Position numbers and translations under genes: made by a program
Origin: Beroe ovata
Lineage: Eukaryota; Ctenophora; Nuda; Beroida; Beroidae
NCBI GenBank assembly: GCA_946803715.1
Contig: CAMPET010000003.1
Coordinates: 705,109-744,038 of the forward strand
Direction: 5' to 3'
DNA: 38,930 nt
The notes under the pieces: generated by a model
Told to the model about the DNA's origin: nothing
Database searches by the model: none
Seen by the model: the letters and a program-made list of their open reading frames with translations, nothing else
Part shown: positions 22,568 to 33,428 of the stretch, piece by piece
Layout: each line of letters starts with the position of its first letter
Position numbering within the stretch: position 1 is the stretch's first letter

Positions 22568-22721
22568 TTTGGATTTATTTTTAATGTATTCATGATGGCT
22601 TTATTCTCCTCTGACATAAGAATATTGTGAAATTAGTTGTAGAAAATTATATCAGCTATTACTCATATTTGGGCATAAACTGGTAACTCAATAACCAATG
22701 TGCAATCTTTACCATAGATCA

Positions 22722-25700
22722 ATGGCAGATGAAACAGCCAGGTCTCTTCAGTATGAATACAAAGCAAACTCCAATTTGGTCCTTCAAGCTGATAGATCTC
22801 TAATTGAAAGAAGGGGTCGAGATGAAGCTACTGGAGAAGTTGTATCCCTTGCTGGTAAACTTAGTGGATCCAAAATGGGAGATAGGTTCATGAGAGGAAC
22901 AGCACCCGAAATTTCGTCAGAGAAGGTATGAGCAATTACATTTCTCAAATGTACCAGTTTCAAGTCACAGTGTTTGATTACTTTTGTTTTCCACAGGCTG
23001 CTAAGAGGCAAAAAAGAGATGAAGATGAAAAAGAGATGGCAGCAATGGCGACTGGCCTTTTATCTACAGTTGATGAGTCAGATTTTAGTGGACTTTCCTA
23101 TCATCCTAAAACAAGAGAAACAAAAGGAGTATTTGAGGTACATTTGCACAGCAGTAATTTGAGATTTTACATATTCAAAAGATCTCTTTCCATTTTTCAA
23201 CTTGGCCAACTAGTTTGTACTCACTTCAGGTGATTTTGAGCTTCATTCAGTCATACATTGGTGAACAACCTCGAGACATTCTATTGGGAGCTGCTGATGA
23301 GGTCCTCATAAGTATGAAACAGAGCTCTTCTAAAAAGGAGAAGCTTGACGAGGTGAAAGAATTATTAGGCGGAGTTACAGAAGACAGGTTTCTGATTATA
23401 ATGATAAGAAATTGAAATTGTGAACACTGCTCTTAAGACAAGCTTGTACTCAGCTTATATTTTGCATCAACCAATTCATAACTGAGAGATGACATCTTTG
23501 AGACTTTGAGTCGTTTTGCTACCAGGTTTTCAGTGTTGGAGAGCCTAGTTGAAAAACTGACTGATTATGGATCAAAGACTGATAAAGCAGAAGACGCAAT
23601 AGACGAGATGTATGGTGTTGCAGTGGTCTTTGATGGTGATGAAGACAAAGAGGGTCAGCTGGATGAAGTTCAGGTAACAATTCGACTGGAACTTGTTTTC
23701 AACTCACCAGTTAATTAAGCTGTGATAAATTTCCCTGTTCAGTAGTTCAGTGTCCACTTCGTTACCAAGAGCTTGGATAGAAACCTTTCTTCAGGACGAT
23801 AATGATTTATCTGACAACGAACAACCTATGCTGGACTCCTCTAAAGATACTGGGATGGGGGCATCAGCTGGGCTTTCATCAGCTGGTACAGGGGGAGACT
23901 CTGGTGGTGTCGTAAAGCCTAGTGAAGTTGATGCTTTCTGGTTGCAGAGGATACTCAACAAACATTACAACGACGCAGATGTATCTCAGGTAAGGAAGTC
24001 AAAGTGTTTATGATCTTCTTTCTTGGTGTCAGCATTACTTCTTTTCTCGTCAAAATCTTTGTCTTAAATTCCTTTTCTAAATTATTGCATCTCATGAATG
24101 TATTCAGGAAAAAGCAGAGCGTGTGTTGAATATTCTTAAGACCACAACTGATGACAGAGAATGCGAAACGAAACTGGTTTTGCTGTTGGGATATGATCTG
24201 TTCAACGTAATCAAGTTAGTTCGTCAGAACAAACAACTCATCCTGTATTGCACTTTGCGTGCCCGTGCTGAAACAGAAGCCGAAAGACACCAGATTGAGG
24301 AAGAGATGAGAGGAAGTGCTGTTGGTGCGGCCATATTGGATGAGTTGCTGGGGGATAACACGAATGTCAACGTAAGTTGTGGCCTTTCATCCTTTCTTAC
24401 CAGCCGTTGAATGAAAACAGAAAACTGTTCAGTTTTATTAATCTTTACTTCATTGTTAGGAACTTTATTTTGTTTTGCAGGTGGCAAAAAGGTCTACCAA
24501 GAAGGAAATCAAGGAAGAGGATGAGGAAATGGAAGAAGACATTTCATCCTCATCTATTAAACCCAAAGCAGTGCTTGACCTCCATGACCTATCATTTGAT
24601 CAGGGCTCTCACTTGATGGCAAATAAGAAATGTCTCCTACCAGATGGAAGTTATCGTAAACAGAAGAAAGGATATGAAGAAATTCACGTTCCCGCTTACA
24701 AGCCTAAACCGTTTGCAGACGGAGAAAAGTTGGTTAAAATTGAGGATCTACCAAGCTGGGCCCAAAAACCGTTCAGGAAATTTTCGGCCCTCAATCGTAT
24801 TCAGAGTAGATTGAAAAATGCTGCGTTAGAGAGTGATGAGAACCTTCTAATTTGTGCACCAACCGGTGCAGGTAAAACCAACATAGCTGTTTTGACCATG
24901 GTGAGAGAAATCGGCAAACACATGAATCCAGATGGTTCGATAAGAAAGGACGAGTTTAAGATCATCTATATTGCTCCAATGCGTTCTCTTGTCCAAGAAA
25001 TGGTGGGGAGTTTCGGCAAGAGTCTCGAACCTTATGGTATAAAAGTTTCTGAGCTGACTGGTGATCATAATCTGAGTCGGGAGCAAATAAATGAAACTCA
25101 GGTAAATATACTGACTATCACCTCGATATATTGCATATTATAGTTGTACGCTAATAACATCTCACTGAATATCATTCTCCAGGTGCTGTCTTGACAGAGC
25201 TCATATCATTGTTTCCTGAATTCGAGAAATTATAGACATATTCCCGCGTTCCAAAAGTAAGTGTGCCCAGTTTATTGCTCAGTACTTCATAATTTGGCTT
25301 ACTCATTGAGCTCGAAAATGACCAATTTTACAAATATTCCATGATTATGAATTCATATTTGGCTTGGCCTCTGAGATAATGCACTAAACTGGGCAAACTT
25401 GCGACCACAACTCATCCATTTATTCCTTGACCCTTCTCTATTTCAGGTGATTGTGTGTACTCCTGAAAAGTGGGACATCGTAACAAGGAAAGCCGGGGAA
25501 AGGACATACACTCAGCTTGTTTCCTTGATCATCATTGATGAAATTCACTTGCTTCATGATGACAGGGGTCCTGTGTTAGAATCAGTGGTGGCAAGGACTA
25601 TAAGGCAGATTGAGAGTACTCAGGAATTAGTACGTCTGGTCGGGTTGTCTGCCACTTTGCCGAATTATGAAGATGTTGCGGCCTTCCTTCGTGTCCACTT

Positions 25701-28700
25701 AGAAACAGGCCTGCACTATTTTGACAACAGCTTCAGACCAGTACCCCTTGACCAGACTTTCATTGGAGTCACTGAGAAAAAAGCAGTCAAGAAGTGGAAA
25801 CTTGTTAATGATACCTTGTATGAAAAAGTGATGGAGAATGCTGGCAAGCACCAAGTCCTTGTTTTCGTTCATTCTCGAAAAGAGACCGCCAAAACTGCGA
25901 AAGCCCTTCGTGACATGGCACTTGAGAATGACACAATTGGTCAGTTCTTGAGAGAAGGCTCAGCTAGTACAGAGGTCCTGAGGACTGAAGCAGAAGGGTG
26001 TAAGAGTCCTGATCTGAGAGATTTGCTTCCATACGGCTTTGCCATTCATCATGCAGGACTTACTAGGATTGATCGTACATTGGTGGAAGATCTGTTTGAT
26101 GACCGTCATATCCAGGTATTGATTTCCACTTCGACCCTTGCTTGGGGTGTTAACTTACCAGCTCATACTGTCATCATCAAGGGAACTCAGATATACAGTC
26201 CAGATAAGGGGAAGTGGGTTGAGTTAGGTGCCCTCGACATTCTCCAGATGTTTGGTCGTGCTGGTCGGCCACAGCACGACTCCAGGGGTCAAGGGGTGTT
26301 GATTACAAGTCACAACGAGTTGCAGTATTACCTCTCCCTTCTAAACCAACAACTGCCCATCGAGAGTCAGTTCATCAAGAAGCTCGCTGACAATCTCAAT
26401 GCAGAAATCGTGTTGGGGACCATCAGGAATGCAAAGGAAGCAGTCCACTGGTTGGGTTACACTTACCTTTACATCAGGATGCTGAGGAACCCAACTCTTT
26501 ATGGGATGCCGGAAGATGTTCTCAAGGACGATCCAATGTTGGAGCAACGCCGAGCTGATCTTATACACACTGCTGCTTCACTTCTAGACAAGAATAATTT
26601 GGTGAAGTACGACAGGAGATCGGGAAACTTGATGGTAACCGACCTGGGAAGAATTGCGAGCCATTACTACATCACAAATGACAGCATTGCCACTTACAAC
26701 AGCCTGCTGAAGTCAACGCTAAGTCAGATTGAATTGTTCAGAGTCTTCTCTCTGAGCAGTGAGTTTAAAAACATAACAGTTCGCGAAGAAGAAAAGTTAG
26801 AGTTAGCAAAGCTTATTGAAAGAGTGCCAATACCCATCAAGGAGAGCATTGAAGAGCCAAGTGGAAAAGTGAACGTGCTTCTACAAGCTCACATATCACA
26901 ACTTAAACTTGAAGGTTTTTCCTTGGCTACTGACATGGTTTACATCACAAGTTCTGCTAATCGACTCATGAGGGCGATCTATGAGATTGTTTTACACAGA
27001 GGTTGGGCCCAATTGGCCGAGCATACCCTCAACTTGTGCAAGATGGTTGAAAAAAGGATGTGGCTGAGCATGACACCATTGAGACAGTTCAAGAAGCTGC
27101 CAGATGAAGTGGTGAAGAAGATTGAGAAGAAATATTTTACATGGACCAGATTCTATGACTTGTCACCAGCTGAATTGGGAGAACTGATCAGAATGCCCAA
27201 ACTGGGAAACAACATACACAAACTTGTTCACATGTTTCCCAAAATGGAACTGTCGACTCACATACAACCCATTACACGTTCTACTCTACGAGTAGAACTC
27301 ACCATTACTCCCGACTTCCAGTGGGAAGAGAAAGTCCATGGAATGTCTGAAGCATTCTGGATTATGGTAGAAGACTGTGACAATGAGATTGTTCTTCACA
27401 ATGAGTACTTCCTCCTGAAATCAAAGTATGTTGGAGAAGACCATATCGTTGAGTTTTTTGTTCCTGTATTCGAACCTCTGCCCCCTCACTACTTTATCAG
27501 AATAGTCTCGGATAAGTGGCTCCACTCTGAGACACAACTTCCTGTCTCGTTCAGGCATCTTATTCTCCCTGAGAAGAACTTACCCCCCACTGAGCTACTT
27601 GATCTGCAGCCTCTTCCTGTCGGCGTTTTTAGAAACCCCGACTTCGAAAATTTGTATAAGGACAGCTTTTCATACCTCAACCCCATCCAAACACAGGTCT
27701 TCAATTCATTATACAACACTGATGAAAATGCCTTCATTGGCGCACCTGTAGGTTCAGGGAAGACTCTATGTGCAGAGATAGCCATCCTGAGACTACTCTC
27801 AAACAAAGATGAGCCAAGGTGTGTGTACGTTGCCCCTCTTCAATACATAGTGGATCAAGTGTACAGCGATTGGAGTAACAAGTTCGGGACCCAACTAGAT
27901 AAGAAAGTAGTGGTTCTCACCGGTGAGACAAGCGTGGATTTGAAGCTTCTTGCCAAGGGTAATATCATCCTGAGTACGGCTGAGAAGTGGGATATTCTTT
28001 CTCGCAGATGGAAGCAGCGGAAAAATGTGCAGAATGTGGATTTGTTCATTGTTGATGATGTTCACCTCATAGGAGGTGATGTCGGCCCTATTTTGGAGGT
28101 TGTGTGTACCAGGATGAGGTATATGGGAGCTCAGATAGAGAAAAATATTAGAATAATCGCACTTTCCTCCTCACTTGCAAATGCTAAAGATGTTGGGGAG
28201 TGGTTGGGATGTTCCAGTAACGCAATATTCAACTTCCATCCCAATGTCAGACCTGTCCCTCTGGAGCTACACATCAACGGATTCCACATAACGCATGCCC
28301 AGTCTAGGCTGCTGTGCATGATGAAACCTGTGTACAATGCCATCTGCAAACATTCACCCACAAAACCGGTAATCGTATATGTGCCATCTCGGAAACAAGC
28401 CAGACTCACTGCAATCGATGTTCTAACCTTTGCTGCTGCCGAAGGAAGTCCTAAAAAGTTCCTACACTGTTCAGACGATGATTTGAAGCCGTATCTTGAG
28501 CAGTTAACAGACAAGACTCTTTGTGAGACGTTGTCTCATGGTGTGGCCTACACACATGAGGGACTCCCAGAGGCAGAACGTCACATAGTGGACAAGTTAT
28601 TCGACATCGGTGCTGTCCAAGTGATGGTCAGCACGCGACAGCTGGCATGGGGCAGTCCTATATCAGCCCATCTTGTGGTGATCATGGACACTCAGTACTA

Positions 28701-29676
28701 TGACGGCAAAGAACACCGATATGTAGACTACCCCATCACGGACATGTTGCAGATGGTCGGTAGGGCTAACAGACCTCTCCATGACCAGAACGGGGTATGT
28801 GTGGTCATGTGCCAGGGATCCAAGAAGGAGTTCTTCAGGAAGTTCCTATATGAGCCTCTTCCAGTAGAGTCCCATTTAGATCACGTGTTACATGATCACT
28901 TTAATGCGGAGGTCGTCACTAAGACCATCGAGAATAAGCAAGATGCCGTGGACTATCTTACATGGACTTTCCTATACAGGAGACTAACTCAAAACCCCAA
29001 CTACTATAACTTGCAGGTTTGACATATCTTCTACTTGAACTCCCACCTAACGCCTGACACCTAACTCCTCCTAATTCCCAATCTCACCTAATTCCCTCAC
29101 CAGGGCTCGTCTCACCGTCACTTGTCAGACCACCTGTCTGATTTGGTGGAAAACACTTTGAACGATCTGGAACAGTCCATGTGTCTTGCTGTTGAGGATG
29201 ATATGGACACGACGCCCCTCAACTTGGGCATGATAGCTGCTTACTACTACATTAACTACACCACGATCGAACTTTTCTCCCTCAGTCTAACTCCCAAAAC
29301 CAAGATGAAGGGTAAGATACTGGATATATTCTCACGATCTGAACAATTGGTCTATTGTTTCACATTCCATGTATTATGTACATTTCGCAGCTATTATCAA
29401 CCACATTTGACAGGTATTATCGAGATCATATCAGCTGCAGCGGAGTACAGCTCCCTTTCAGTGAGGCACCACGAAGAGAACATCCTGAAGCAGCTGTCCA
29501 ACAGAATTCCACAGAAATTACCCGACGGACACAAGTTCAACGATCCTCACTGTAAGGCTAACCTCCTCCTGCAGTCGCATCTGTCCAGGATAATCCTCCC
29601 CACCGAGTTGCAGAGTGACAAGGATGACATCCTCAAGAGAACAGTCCGACTCATTCAGGTTGTGTGTGTGTGACGT

Positions 29677-29708
<32 letters not shown>

Positions 29709-30802
29709 GNGCGTGTGTGTGTGTGTGTGTGCGTGTGTGTGTATGTGTGTGTGTGTGTGTGACGTGTGTGTTTGTGGATGTGTATTGCGTTGGTCTGGGT
29801 GTGTTGTGTCGTATGAGAGAATCTTGTACATATTATCTCCACTTGGACATCTGTTACTTCTTCTCGAAGTATACCCGACTATTCTCATTTTGACAGGCAT
29901 GTGTTGATGTATTGTCGAGTAGTGGATGGCTAGCACCTGCCTTGGCTGCCATGGAGCTGTCACAGATGTGCACTCAAGCCATGTGGAAGCGTGACAGTTA
30001 CCTCAAACAACTACCACACTTCACTGAGGAAATGATTAAACGGTATGATTCACTGACTATCATTAAGTCATTTGATGACCAAGTGTACCTATCAATTATA
30101 ACTGCAAATGCACATGTATCATGTGAGGGTCTCATTGCAGATGTGAGGAAAAGAGTGTTGAGAGTGTGTTTGATATCATGGATCTCGAGGATGCTGAGAG
30201 AAATGAGTTACTTCAACTACCTGACTCCAAGATGCAGGTTCGTGTGACACACACAAAAACACACACACACACACATACACACGACCACAGACAGTAGACA
30301 GTAGACACACACAGTATACACATTGCACACACACAGTATACACACACACACACAGTTGACAGTATATACACTCACACACACTACATCTCCGCAGGACTTG
30401 GCACGATACTGTAACAGATACCCGAACATAGAGTTAACATACAAGGTACTCGACAAGGATAACATCAAATCAGGGGGTCCAGTGACAGTCACTGTGGATC
30501 TGGAGCGAGAGGATGAGGTTGTGGGTCACGTGATCGCTCCATTCTTCCCTACAAAACGGGAAGAGGGTTGGTGGGTAGTGGTCGGCGACACCAAAACAAA
30601 CACTCTCACATCAATCAAACGTATCACACTGTACCAGAAAGCGAATGTGAAGCTGGAGTTCATGGCTCCTGAGCCTGGCATGCACGAGTACGTGTTGTTC
30701 TTCATGTGTGACTCGTACATGGGCTGTGATCAGGAGTACACGTTTACACTTGGTGTGTCAGAAGCAGGCGAGTCATCAGATAGCAGTAGCGCAGAGGACT
30801 GA
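22722..30802 (+). CDS. SNRNP200: U5 snRNP helicase BRR2 (SNRNP200)
   Basis: Thirteen exons: 22722-22925, 22997-23137, 23230-23387, 23526-23673, 23795-23989, 24108-24371, 24481-25101, 25447-29016, 29104-29311, 29414-29658, 29897-30042, 30141-30237 and 30395-30802. They join in phase to about 2134 residues (human 2136). BRR2 unwinds U4/U6 during spliceosome activation. The start ([20 protein letters not shown]) matches the family. Cassette 1 has [28 protein letters not shown] and [10 protein letters not shown]. Cassette 2 has [17 protein letters not shown] in place of the usual [14 protein letters not shown] and [10 protein letters not shown]. Each cassette is followed by Sec63-type segments; the C-terminus keeps KREEGWWVV and [10 protein letters not shown]. 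Exon 8 (3570 bp) holds most of both cassettes. Two donors are non-standard: GTTTCT after exon 3 and GTTGTG, running into a GT microsatellite, after exon 10. Confidence 0.97.
29658..29777. repeat. GT microsatellite in SNRNP200 intron 10
   Basis: A GT tract with one ambiguous base (N at 29710) begins right at the 5' splice site of the intron 29659-29896. The donor is therefore GTTGTGTGTG, not a standard GTRAGT. Confidence 0.95.
30246..30380. repeat. CA microsatellite in SNRNP200 intron 12
   Basis: An interrupted CA tract fills most of the intron 30238-30394. In the pre-mRNA it is complementary to the GU tract of intron 10, with exons 11 and 12 lying between the two. Confidence 0.95.
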
Positions 30803-31240
30803 GCGTCAAGTGAATTGCTAGACCTATAGATTATTGATGTTATTCAGGATATTAGTGCTAACTTACTGTTCTTAATATCGATTGATCAGAATCAGTGCGT
30901 TAAACCGAGAGATGAAATTCCATGCCTGATATTGACCAATACTAACGGTTTTCCTGCTTTTATCATTGACATATGCGGATAATGGACATCGCTCTATTTC
31001 GCCGGAAAAAACGTAAAGGACATTACTCTTTTCATTGTATGCTATTAACATGTGATAATTATGTTAACATGTAATTACTTTATTCTTTTACATGTATATT
31101 TACATCCAAATTAGTCTAGGCCGTTTTTTCGAACTATCTATTTTGAACTGGCGATGAATTGAAGTTAGAATCCTAACTGAAATAATAATCGATTACTCAC
31201 CATTCCTCTACCTATAGCTAGTTCTCAAGTCGCTGTCCAG
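30803..31240. other. SNRNP200 3' UTR and upstream region of the next gene
   Basis: No protein-coding frame is supported. The end of the stretch (CTCAAGTCGCTGTCCAG) looks like a splice acceptor just before the ATG at 31241, so a non-coding 5' exon of the small gene may lie here. Confidence 0.4.
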
Positions 31241-31506
31241 ATGGTATGAATATCATGCATTCTTGTCCCTCTGTGCCTGTGGATATATGCTAAGTTCATT
31301 CAGCCGCTAATTAACAAGATCTGGACTCCTGTTGTCAAGGCAGAGGAGAATTCCAGTGATGTTGCTGATCGACCTAGTGAATTCCCAAAGGACGAGGTAA
31401 AGTTTATGCACGGAATTCAACGTCTTCTCTGTTCCCCTGCCCCTTTAACCCCATTACACGCCGTAATAACGAAAATCTCTTTCAGGAAGAAGACAAGGTA
31501 AAGTAA
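31241..31506 (+). CDS. C18orf32/UPF0729-like small membrane protein with in-frame TGA (candidate selenoprotein)
   Basis: Two exons, 31241-31396 and 31486-31506, join in phase and encode about 58 residues if the third codon (TGA, 31247-31249) is read through. The peptide is M-V-(TGA)-ISCILVPLCLWIYAKFIQP, then a basic/polar segment (LINKIWTPVVKAEE) and an acidic tail ending EEDKVK. From memory, human C18orf32 opens MVCIPCIVIPVLLWIYKKF, so the TGA falls exactly on Cys3 with no gap, and the hydrophobic helix and following KF.(E/Q)P also align. The motif becomes U-x-x-C if TGA encodes selenocysteine. C18orf32 is a small hydrophobic protein reported on ER and lipid droplets; its function is poorly known. 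A SECIS-like fold lies in the 3' UTR. Alternatives are a base error (TGC or TGT read as TGA), a start in an unseen exon, or a decayed gene. Confidence 0.72.
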
Positions 31507-31512
31507 GGAAAT

Positions 31513-31583
31513 CGTGCAAACTTTGGATGATGGCTGTTCTCGAAAGTCTTCGACTGAGGCATGCTTGATGTTAGTTTTGTTCG
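31513..31583 (+). promoter_or_regulatory. Candidate form-2 SECIS element in the 3' UTR of the C18orf32-like gene
   Basis: Folded by hand, 31513-31522 pairs with 31573-31583 (helix I). Then comes an internal loop and the core ATGA (31527-31530) opposite TGAT (31566-31569), which can form the non-Watson-Crick quartet. Helix II pairs 31532-31541 with 31556-31565, with two single-base bulges. The unpaired AA (31543-31544) lies 12 nt after the core TGA, and the mini-stem AGTC/GACT (31545-31548 with 31552-31555) is closed over TTC. This is the layout of a form-2 SECIS. It starts 6 nt after the stop codon, with the core about 20 nt after it and about 190 nt of spliced mRNA after the in-frame TGA. 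Confidence 0.65.
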
Positions 31584-31979
31584 ATTTTCATTCACTTTGG
31601 ATAAAAATCCTACAACATTATTTGATTTCAGAAGTTCCTTAGATATTTTGTGTATAGTGTCAAAGTTATGACGAATATAATATGATGAATTTTCTTTGTA
31701 CGTACGACCGTGTGACACGAAAACATCTTTTTGTACTAGCAAAGTTTTGCCTTTTTGTTCTATGAGTAACGAACGCGCAGCAACTCTTTGGACAAATTTC
31801 GCGCTCACGTCTTGTCATTTCGTGGATGTGTGGATTTAACGCGTTTTGATATGATACGTATCTTCAATCATATCACAATCAAGTTGAATTTGTTGAAGTC
31901 ATAACAACTCTTATGATAGGCTCTGGACACACTGCAAAGCAAGACTCAATTGTAGTTTTAATAAGTAGCGGTGAAATTT

Positions 31980-33029
31980 ATGAAGGAGTCAGCAAACTTT
32001 GAGAATGCAGCTGTCACACATTCGTTGCACGTCGTGTATGATTTTAGTTGCAAAACAAAGTTGACATTTGAATTGATGCCGACCATCAGACTTTCAACCG
32101 AGTATGGATCGAAATATAATCGTGAATTGTGGGACAGAGATACTAGATCGAATTACTTTCAGCTGGTTGACGATCGCCGAAAGCGGATGCTGAGAGCTGG
32201 TTGTCATGCACCAATCCATTGGGAGCATGGGCCACAGTTTGAAGAAATTAAGATAGAGACCCCTGATCCATTCAAGGACCAAATACCCACTCTCTCCGAC
32301 GTACGACGTTCCCACGAACATACGATGAAGGAAGATGGTTCACTGAAAAGTAAACTTTCGCCGCCCCCTTCACGTACGGCGAAAATTGCATGGGTTGGTA
32401 CGGCAGCACCTACTCCAATTTCCGAATTTGAGCACCTTGAATGGAATTCCAATCATCAGGACGCCAATGAACATGGACTCAAGCGCAAATCTGAACAAAG
32501 AAGTCCTACTCCTGTGCAGGAGGATCGCAAGAAGATAAAAAAGCCTTTGTCTGCTGTTTGTCAACGACAAACTCCCATGCGACGTCCAATGTCCGCTCCA
32601 GCTTCACAGTTGTCCCGAGATTCATATCGATCTGCACGAAAGCAAAGTGACAGATGCACCACAAGCCCCCTATCTAGACCCGGGTCAGCCGTTAGTTCTA
32701 GAAGCAGGATGAGTTTGGATTATGAACGAACACATGGAAGTACAACTGCTGCATCTAAATCGTCTAGAAAAGCTCTCTTCATTGGTTCCTATCGAAGTCC
32801 AAGTCGAGAAGAATTTCGAACAGTCAAAGATGTACCGAGGATCTTTGAAAGGAATCAACTATCAAAACAACGACTTGCTGAGACTATGAAGTTCGAAAAG
32901 TTACCATCTGATAAGTACACTGGTCATAAAAATATTACACATTCGATTGAAATGGGTAACTTGCCCAAAGACATGTCTTCTTGGATTACTGAATACCAAG
33001 GCAATTTTAAAGTTTTCAAACCGTTTTGA
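31980..33029 (+). CDS. Uncharacterised basic, Ser/Arg-rich protein
   Basis: A single-exon frame of 349 codons from ATG 31980; a second in-frame ATG at 32076 gives MPTIRLSTEYGSKYNRELWD and may be the true start (317 residues). The protein has a folded-looking N-terminal part (KRMLRAGCHAPIHWEHGPQF), a long low-complexity basic middle (RRPMSAPASQ, SPLSRPGSAVSSRSRMS) and a conserved-looking tail ending MSSWITEYQGNFKVF. Short aromatic W.TEY..F motifs of this kind occur in several ciliary microtubule-associated proteins, but I cannot assign a family. It begins about 470 bp after the stop of the C18orf32-like gene on the same strand. Confidence 0.7.
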   Translation: MKESANFENAAVTHSLHVVYDFSCKTKLTFELMPTIRLSTEYGSKYNRELWDRDTRSNYFQLVDDRRKRMLRAGCHAPIHWEHGPQFEEIKIETPDPFKDQIPTLSDVRRSHEHTMKEDGSLKSKLSPPPSRTAKIAWVGTAAPTPISEFEHLEWNSNHQDANEHGLKRKSEQRSPTPVQEDRKKIKKPLSAVCQRQTPMRRPMSAPASQLSRDSYRSARKQSDRCTTSPLSRPGSAVSSRSRMSLDYERTHGSTTAASKSSRKALFIGSYRSPSREEFRTVKDVPRIFERNQLSKQRLAETMKFEKLPSDKYTGHKNITHSIEMGNLPKDMSSWITEYQGNFKVFKPF

Positions 33030-33425
33030 GCCAGAAGCCTATCATAAGAGACGATGAATCCAACTTCAATGACTCATCAGAAGCATTAACAAGTCAATTT
33101 TGAAAATTGAGTGCTGGAAGCAATTACGATTTTAGTTTTTTTAATCGAATTCAGACTTCAGTGTCGATGACTGCATTTATCCGCTGACTATGATTTTCAT
33201 GATTCCTATCTGGTCACAACATGATGATGATATGATACCATTTTAGGATTACTCTTTACCCTCGCTGGCAGGATATGTTTCATATCTGGCGAGGCCATAA
33301 TCAAAATTGCAATTCGCCGTACCTTCGTTGCAACTTGCACGGGTCTCGGGAGGGGGAAAGGGGGTTCAAAATAAAAATTCTGCCGGTTGTTATTCATTAT
33401 TGTCAGATTTCATCAACTGTCAGAT
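33030..33425. other. Non-coding flank before repeat island 2
   Basis: Nothing coding was recognised. It is probably the 3' UTR of the upstream gene followed by repeat-derived sequence. TCAGATTTCAWCAACTG occurs twice near 33402-33436, leading into the hairpin that follows. Confidence 0.35.
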
Positions 33426-33428
33426 TTC

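Noticed and set aside
31482-31808. Minus-strand 108-codon frame opposite the C18orf32-like 3' UTR
   Set aside because: It has no ATG near its start (begins with GTG after an in-frame stop), no recognised domain, and overlaps the plus-strand exon and SECIS-like fold.
31760-31860. Other ATGA-containing segments as alternative SECIS candidates
   Set aside because: They lack the AA at the proper distance or a 3' GA opposite the core; only 31513-31583 folds with all elements.
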